A stretch of 10,231 nt of DNA from Clostridia bacterium (GTDB lineage Bacteria; Bacillota; Clostridia; Christensenellales; Aristaeellaceae): the NCBI GenBank assembly GCA_030526935.1, contig JAUNBY010000081.1, forward strand, positions 1 through 10,231. The letters run 5' to 3'. A model generated the notes under the pieces. That model was not told where the DNA came from. It ran no database searches and was given only the letters and a program-made list of their open reading frames with translations. How positions within the stretch are numbered: the stretch's first letter is position 1; each line of letters begins with the position of its first letter. A program made the translations under genes and the position numbers. Below, in pieces: positions 6,862 through 10,231 of the stretch.

Positions 6862-7749
6862 GTGTACGATATCGAAAGGCTTTATGAAGCGAACACCGTC
6901 CGCGAAGCCATAGACTACCTGGAACGCGATAAAGACGCGTTGATTATCGCCGGCGGAAGCGACGTGCTTATCAAGATCCGTTCAGGGAAGCTCGCCGGAT
7001 GCAGCCTCGTTTCTATACATGGCATAGACGAATTGCGCGGCGTCAAAGAGCTTCCCGACAAGACCATATCGATCGGGGCGCTTACTAGTTTTTCGCACGT
7101 CGCTAACGACCCTGTAATAAAGCGCCATATACCCATTTTGGCTCACGCCGTCGAACAGGTGGGCGGACCCCAGATTCGCAATATCGGCACCATCGGCGGA
7201 AACGTCTCAAACGGCGTGACAAGCGCCGACAGCGCCGCGACTCTTCTGGCGCTCGATGCGAAGCTCGTAATAGAAGGGCCCGACGGCGAGAGAATCGTAT
7301 CCGCCGAGGAAAACTATGTTTCGGCCGGAAAGGTCGCCTATGGGCATTCGGACGTATTGAAATACATACTGATAAGTCCCGAAGCCTATGAAAACCACTT
7401 TGGGCATTATATCAAGTATTCCATGCGAAAAGCGATGGATATCGCGACGCTTGGCTGCGCCGCAGTCGTCGAACTGTCGCGGGATAAGAAAACCATAGTC
7501 GACGCCAAACTCGCCTACGGCGTCGCGGCTCCCATACCCACGCGCTGTCGCGAAGCCGAAAAAGCCATAATCGGAAAAGAAGTATGCGCGGAAACTATCA
7601 GACTGTTCGCGTCAGAGGCGACAAAATGCGTCTCTCCGCGCACGTCGTGGAGGGCGAGCAGTCACTTCAGGCTGTATCTCGTAGAGGAACTCGCCGCGAG
7701 AGCCATGACAAAATCCATCGAACTTGCGGGAGGTGAATTGAATGGCTAA
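6862..7749 (+). CDS. xdhB: Xanthine-dehydrogenase-type FAD-binding subunit XdhB
   Basis: This 295-residue subunit carries FAD and passes electrons from the iron-sulfur subunit to NAD+ or another acceptor. It belongs to the CO-dehydrogenase medium-chain / FAD_binding_5 family. The first FAD loop is IIAGGSDVLI (28-37) and the second is GGPQIRNIGTIGGNVSNG (101-118) followed by VTSADS. A CO_deh_flav_C domain follows, with the conserved MDIATLGCAA (192-201) and SPRTSWRAS (258-266). Length and order match E. coli XdhB. There is no extra 4Fe-4S insertion of the 4-hydroxybenzoyl-CoA reductase type. The start is GTG at 6862, with GGAGGGG (6849-6855) six bases upstream. An ATG at 6858 is out of frame and soon stops. 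The gene starts 14 bases after xdhA and overlaps xdhC by 8 bases, so the three subunits are probably translated together. Confidence 0.93.
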   Translation: MYDIERLYEANTVREAIDYLERDKDALIIAGGSDVLIKIRSGKLAGCSLVSIHGIDELRGVKELPDKTISIGALTSFSHVANDPVIKRHIPILAHAVEQVGGPQIRNIGTIGGNVSNGVTSADSAATLLALDAKLVIEGPDGERIVSAEENYVSAGKVAYGHSDVLKYILISPEAYENHFGHYIKYSMRKAMDIATLGCAAVVELSRDKKTIVDAKLAYGVAAPIPTRCREAEKAIIGKEVCAETIRLFASEATKCVSPRTSWRASSHFRLYLVEELAARAMTKSIELAGGELNG

Positions 7750-8233
7750 TAAGACTATAAACATAATTCTCAACGGGGAAAGTCGCGAATACACCATAGA
7801 CGTAAGGCTTTCGCTCACCGACCTGTTGCGCGGCGAGGCTCATCTGCACAGCGTCAAAAAGGGATGCGAGGTCGGGGAATGCGGCTGTTGTACGGTGCTC
7901 ATCAACGGGGAGCCGATAAACTCGTGCATATATCTGGCGATATGGGCCGACGGAAAGCAAATAAGGACGCTCGAATCCCTTACTAAACCCGACGGATCGC
8001 TCAGCGATATACAGCAGGCGTTTATAGACGAGGGCGCGGTGCAGTGCGGTTTTTGCACGCCGGGCTTTATAATGTCGTCGATTCCGCTCATAGAAAGCGA
8101 CCGGAAACTGACGCGAGAGGAAATTAGGCGCGGCGTCGCCGGAAACCTCTGCCGCTGTACGGGCTATGAGAATATAATCAACGCCATAGAAAAAACGGCG
8201 GAGGCTCGGCGCAAGCGCAAAGAGAACAACTGA
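7742..8233 (+). CDS. xdhC: Xanthine-dehydrogenase-type 2Fe-2S subunit XdhC
   Basis: This 163-residue subunit carries two 2Fe-2S clusters linking the molybdenum and FAD sites. The N-terminal ferredoxin-like domain has the plant-type cluster ligands Cys42, Cys47, Cys50 and Cys62 (GCEVGECGCC...SC). The C-terminal helical domain has Cys102, Cys105, Cys137 and Cys139 (QCGFCTPG...LCRCTGYENI). All eight ligands are present, as is Gln101 before the second cluster, which contacts the molybdopterin in relatives. The ATG at 7742 overlaps the last codons of xdhB, and GGGAGGTG (7728-7735) precedes it. The name follows E. coli, where XdhC is the iron-sulfur subunit. It is not the unrelated XdhC/MocA maturation chaperone that shares the name; no such chaperone gene is in this window. 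No clear terminator follows, only a weak GCCG/CGGC stem at 8244-8264 before a short T run. Confidence 0.94.
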   Translation: MANKTINIILNGESREYTIDVRLSLTDLLRGEAHLHSVKKGCEVGECGCCTVLINGEPINSCIYLAIWADGKQIRTLESLTKPDGSLSDIQQAFIDEGAVQCGFCTPGFIMSSIPLIESDRKLTREEIRRGVAGNLCRCTGYENIINAIEKTAEARRKRKENN

Positions 8234-8286
8234 GACGCGAATTGCCGCGCGAACAGGAGACGGCGTTTTCCGGATGGGATTTTTCG

Positions 8287-8308
8287 CGGATATTATACGG
8301 ATATTATT
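8287..8308. repeat. AT-rich tandem 11-bp repeat upstream of the leader RNA promoter
   Basis: CGGATATTAT occurs at 8287-8296 and 8298-8307, an 11-base period. With the following A run (8310-8315) it gives an AT-rich stretch ending just before the -35 box. That is the position of a polymerase UP element and would suit strong expression of the RNA downstream. Confidence 0.4.
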
Positions 8309-8319
8309 CAAAAAATCAC

Positions 8320-8348
8320 TTGCATCAACCGTAAAGATGTGTTATAAT
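8320..8348 (+). promoter_or_regulatory. Sigma-A promoter of the structured RNA / zinc-ribbon gene
   Basis: TTGCAT (8320-8325) is followed after 17 bases by a perfect TATAAT (8343-8348). The expected start is 8354-8358, most likely G8356. That is exactly the first base of the predicted long-range closing helix of the RNA, and about 250 bases before the zinc-ribbon start codon. Confidence 0.8.
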
Positions 8349-8355
8349 AGTTCCC

Positions 8356-8574
8356 GGTTGAAGCGTATGGGTCTGTGGTTGAAAATCGATGCCAGTCGCA
8401 GGCGAAACGATCCACGTAAACCGGTAACATATCGGCGATCATGGTGCGGCTTAGAAGTAAGACCGACCAGCGATATCATCGCTGAGAGGATTAGTAGTGG
8501 GGGCTTATGCTATGAGCGAAAATTCCAGTCGGCGGGTGTGGGGGCAAAGACCAGGTCAGCTATCGCTGGCAACC
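8356..8574 (+). ncRNA. Structured RNA or 5' leader of unrecognised class
   Basis: Between the promoter and the zinc-ribbon gene lie about 220 bases that fold by eye into a closed multi-hairpin RNA. The ends pair: GGTTG (8356-8360) with CAACC (8570-8574), GCG (8363-8365) with CGC (8564-8566), and GGTCT (8370-8374) with AGACC (8548-8552). Inside are five successive hairpins. A long one at 8375-8415 has GTGG/CCAC, ATCG/CGAT and GCC/GGC steps. The others are CCGGT/ATCGG (8421-8435), CGGCTTA/TAAGACCG with loop GAAG (8447-8465), CAGCGAT/ATCGCTG (8468-8484) and GCTTAT/ATGAGC (about 8503-8517). The reading frame is open through it, but the sequence has no protein-like composition. I found no signature of SRP RNA, RNase P, tmRNA, T-box, or SAM, TPP or cobalamin riboswitches. 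It may be a cis-acting leader of the zinc-ribbon gene or an independent RNA such as a raiA-motif or 6S type. Confidence 0.6.
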
Positions 8575-8603
8575 TAATCAGAATCAACAGGGGGATATAT
8601 CCA

Positions 8604-8885
8604 ATGTACGAAGACAAGACGCTGGTTTGCAGGGATTGTGGCAATGAGTTCGTATTTACCGCAGGAGAACAGGCTTTCTACGCCGAAAAGGGCTTCCAGA
8701 ATGAGCCTACCCGCTGCAAGGCCTGCCGCGATAGCCGTAAGGCCAACCGTAATAACGGCGAAGCGCGCGAGATGTTCGAGACCACTTGTGCTGAGTGCGG
8801 CAAACCGACCCGCGTTCCTTTCATTCCCAAGAATGACAGACCCATCTATTGCAGCGAATGCTTCGCTGCCAAGAGGCAGAATTAG
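8604..8885 (+). CDS. Small zinc-ribbon protein with four CxxC motifs
   Basis: The 93-residue protein has two zinc-ribbon units. Cys9/Cys12 (CRDC) pairs with Cys38/Cys41 (CKAC), and Cys62/Cys65 (CAEC) pairs with Cys83/Cys86 (CSEC). The first half (KTLVCRDCGNEFVFTAGEQAFYAEKGF) is typical of a zinc-ribbon family widespread in Firmicutes (zf-trcl type). The second half resembles the ribbon of CxxC-rich proteins with FIPKNDRPIYCSECF. The C-terminus is basic (AAKRQN), so nucleic acid or ribosome contact is possible, but no function is established from sequence. I chose the ATG at 8604, which has AGGGGGA (8589-8595) eight bases upstream. The frame stays open upstream to 8274, but that extension crosses the promoter and the structured RNA and is not coding. 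It is transcribed with the preceding RNA and ends at a strong terminator. Confidence 0.9.
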   Translation: MYEDKTLVCRDCGNEFVFTAGEQAFYAEKGFQNEPTRCKACRDSRKANRNNGEAREMFETTCAECGKPTRVPFIPKNDRPIYCSECFAAKRQN

Positions 8886-8902
8886 TATTATTGAGTAACG
8901 AC

Positions 8903-8931
8903 GCGCCCCGTTTAGCGGGGCGCTTTATTTA
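8903..8931 (+). terminator. Rho-independent terminator after the zinc-ribbon gene
   Basis: GCGCCCCG (8903-8910) pairs perfectly with CGGGGCGC (8916-8923) around loop TTTAG and is followed by TTTATTTAT. It lies 17 bases after the stop codon. On the minus strand the stem is not followed by a T run, so it is probably one-directional. Confidence 0.93.
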
Positions 8932-8936
8932 TGTTT

Positions 8937-8961
8937 CTGATATAATATCGCGGCATATCAG
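8937..8961. repeat. Small inverted repeat CTGATAT/ATATCAG between convergent genes
   Basis: CTGATAT (8937-8943) and ATATCAG (8955-8961) form a 7-bp dyad with an 11-base loop, about 60 bases downstream of the ZnuA-like gene on its strand. It is AT-rich and lacks a following T run, so it is at best a weak terminator for the minus strand. Confidence 0.3.
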
Positions 8962-9020
8962 GTTTGCGAAACGATAATACCCTTCCCAAGCGCAATTAAA
9001 AGCGCCTGCGAGCTTATCAT

Positions 9021-9938
9021 TTACAGGCCGTCTTCGACTGAGGACGATTCATAAAACGCCGCGGCTATGGCATTGGCGTTGTAGAGCATCGCCTTCTCAT
9101 AGTCTGCGGCGGACGTCGCCACGGTATCTATGAGCGCGACGCAAAGTCCCGCTTTTCTGAGAGCATCATATAATTGTTGAGGAGCCTGTTTTTCAATTAA
9201 AACCACGTCAGCGCCCGAAGAGATGATTTGCCCGACGGCGGTTTCTATGTCGCTCGAGTCCATATCGTCGCCGCTCTCGCGCTCTATCTCGCAGATGACT
9301 TCCAATTGCAGCGTTCGAGCCAGATACTCCATCCCCTCGTGCATTACGCAAACGGAGTTGACTTCATCGGGTATGGCGTCGAGCATAGTCTCTTCCATGG
9401 CATCGATCTTATCCAGCATCGACGTTAAGTTGTCCTGATAAACCTGAGCATAGCGCGGATCAATCTGCGACATGGCCGCCGCCATCGCCTCGCATATGCC
9501 CCTCGCTCCATCCAGGCTAAGCCATGCCCAGGGGTTTTCGCCGACGAAATGGCTCGCTTCGTCGTCTCCCTCTACAACCTGTTCATCTTCGCCCAGAAGC
9601 GCAAGCGCGTCCATGACGGAGAACAAGGCTAAATCCGATTCGCCAAGCGTACCCTCAAAGCTCTCAAGGCTCCTGCCGCCTATGAAAACAGCGTCGCAGA
9701 TTGAAAGGCGGGCTACGTCCCAATCCGTCAATTCATAATCGCGCAGACAGCCGTGATTGGGCTGAGTAAGGCTCGCCACGGTCAGATCAGGCACGCCTTG
9801 CGCTATCTCGCGCAAAAGCGCGTACAGGGGATAAAAGGACGCATAAACCACCAGCGACTCGACGTCCTGCGAAACCATACTATGGCAACCGCATACTGAT
9901 AAGGCGATTATAACCGCCAAAGCAATTATCTTTTTCAT
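9021..9938 (-). CDS. ZnuA/TroA-like metal ABC transporter substrate-binding lipoprotein, atypical ligands
   Basis: The 305-residue protein starts with a lipoprotein signal (MKKIIALAVIIALSVCGC, Cys18 the likely lipidated residue), followed by a cluster-9 substrate-binding fold. Visible are VVYASFYPLYALLREIAQ (30-47), the first metal region TQPNHGCLRDYELTDWD (58-74), the second region ENPWAWLS (134-141), VCVMHEGMEYLAR (196-208), the long inter-lobe helix around DPRYAQVYQDNL, and VLIEKQ (246-251). Classical ZnuA uses three histidines and an acid. Here only His200 and Glu249 or Asp271 are clearly in place. The DPHxW histidine is Trp137, and the first site reads CLRDY with His62 and Cys64 nearby. 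No permease, ATPase or Zur gene is in the window. The ATG at 9938 starts the signal peptide; an in-frame GTG at 9953 adds five residues but overlaps the promoter region. No proper ribosome binding site is visible. Confidence 0.85.
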   Translation of the reverse strand: MKKIIALAVIIALSVCGCHSMVSQDVESLVVYASFYPLYALLREIAQGVPDLTVASLTQPNHGCLRDYELTDWDVARLSICDAVFIGGRSLESFEGTLGESDLALFSVMDALALLGEDEQVVEGDDEASHFVGENPWAWLSLDGARGICEAMAAAMSQIDPRYAQVYQDNLTSMLDKIDAMEETMLDAIPDEVNSVCVMHEGMEYLARTLQLEVICEIERESGDDMDSSDIETAVGQIISSGADVVLIEKQAPQQLYDALRKAGLCVALIDTVATSAADYEKAMLYNANAIAAAFYESSSVEDGL

Positions 9939-9944
9939 ATAGTT

Positions 9945-9971
9945 ATTATACACGCCTTGTCAAGATGTCAA
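9945..9971 (-). promoter_or_regulatory. Candidate promoter of the ZnuA-like gene, possibly leaderless
   Basis: On the minus strand TATAAT (9950-9945) lies six bases before the ATG at 9938, so transcription could begin at the start codon itself. TTGACA occurs twice upstream (9971-9966 and 9963-9958). The farther copy gives a 15-base spacer, shorter than ideal. The 8-base-period TTGACA repeat may also be a repressor site. Confidence 0.4.
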
Positions 9972-10065
9972 AAAATACATGGAGCTTCCGTCCGCAGGGG
10001 AGCGCCTTGCTTATATTGCGCGGGTTGGACTTATTCGCGGGTCACACGACAACGAACCCGTAGTG

Positions 10066-10151
10066 GCAATGTCATCAACTTATCGCTCACGCACGCCCCT
10101 CTACCCACTTCCGTGACGGAAGTGTTAACTTTCATAAGCTGACGACATTGC
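10066..10151. repeat. Nested inverted repeat near the right edge, identity unknown
   Basis: The 17-base arm GCAATGTCATCAACTTA (10066-10082) is matched by TAAGCTGACGACATTGC (10135-10151), with 15 of 17 positions complementary. In a minus-strand transcript the two remaining positions are G-U wobbles, so all 17 pair. Between the arms sits a 19-bp palindrome, CACTTCCGTGACGGAAGTG (10106-10124). A further short pair, CGGGT (10038-10042) and ACCCG (10056-10060), lies outside. CGACATT recurs at 10223-10229. No gene is recognised between 9954 and the window end. This could be an RNA, an insertion-sequence end continuing to the right, or a regulatory region of a gene outside the window. Confidence 0.55.
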
Positions 10152-10231
10152 ACCTAAACCTCACGTTCACCGGGCAAACAGCTGAAACTGAGATCCGGCG
10201 GGATATACCTGTACGTCCTGAACGACATTTG

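Noticed and set aside
8244..8270. Terminator after xdhC
   Set aside because: Only a 4-pair GCCG/CGGC stem with a 13-base loop before GTTTTCC; too weak to call.
8548..8569. SRP RNA, from ACCAGGTCAG
   Set aside because: The essential GTCCGGAAGGAAGCAGC core does not follow.
8351..8595. Pairing of TTCCC (8351-8355) plus GTTG with CAAC-A-GGGGG, which would mask the zinc-ribbon ribosome binding site
   Set aside because: TATAAT ends at 8348, so the transcript most likely starts near 8356 and lacks the TTCCC segment; without it only four pairs remain.
8478..8596. TPP riboswitch suggested by GCTGAGAGG and AACCTAATCA
   Set aside because: The GGGGTGC arm and the ACCTGATC...TAATGCCAGCG core are absent or too divergent, and the downstream gene is unrelated to thiamine.
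8274..8603. In-frame N-terminal extension of the zinc-ribbon gene to 203 residues
   Set aside because: The extension crosses a strong promoter and the structured RNA, has no ribosome binding site at 8274 and no protein-like composition; the ATG at 8604 has a good site.
10064..10231. Partial genes at the right edge on either strand
   Set aside because: Several short open frames run to the window end, but none has a start, ribosome binding site or recognisable family sequence.
1..10231. CRISPR array or prophage
   Set aside because: No spaced identical repeats of 20-40 bases and no phage or Cas-like coding sequence were seen.

Overview
The window looks like chromosome of an endospore-forming anaerobe of the Clostridia (Bacillota). 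The evidence is a germination protease gene (gpr), strong GGAGG-type ribosome binding sites, near-consensus sigma-A promoters, a lipoprotein-type metal-binding protein, and mid GC content with heavy use of ATA for isoleucine in gpr and the xdh genes. No mobile element or phage gene is recognisable. Only the last ~280 bases are unexplained.

Layout. A consensus promoter, tRNA-Arg(ACG) and a strong, probably bidirectional terminator fill 33-206. Three minus-strand genes follow: gpr (352-1260), a LysR-type regulator (1380-2306) and an exported flavoprotein (2405-4279) with an FMN-binding domain fused to a fumarate-reductase-type FAD domain. A 276-base divergent control region (4280-4555) separates the flavoprotein from a plus-strand operon, xdhA-xdhB-xdhC (4556-8233), which encodes the molybdenum, FAD and 2Fe-2S subunits of a xanthine-dehydrogenase-like molybdoenzyme in the E. 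coli xdhABC order. Next comes an independent promoter (8320-8348), a ~220-nt stretch that folds into several hairpins closed by long-range pairing (8356-8574), a 93-residue four-CxxC zinc-ribbon protein (8604-8885) and a strong terminator. A ZnuA-like lipoprotein (9021-9938) faces it from the minus strand. The right edge holds a nested inverted repeat (10066-10151).

How the parts may work together. The Xdh complex should remove electrons from a purine or other heterocycle in the cytoplasm. The divergently transcribed exported flavoprotein should deliver electrons to a small organic acceptor outside the membrane. LysR lies just downstream of the flavoprotein gene and is the likely regulator of one or both units. 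Both enzymes keep their cofactor motifs but lack the substrate-anchoring residues of the best-known family members, so the real substrates are open questions.

The most promising undescribed item is the structured RNA upstream of the zinc-ribbon gene. I could not assign it to a known class by eye.
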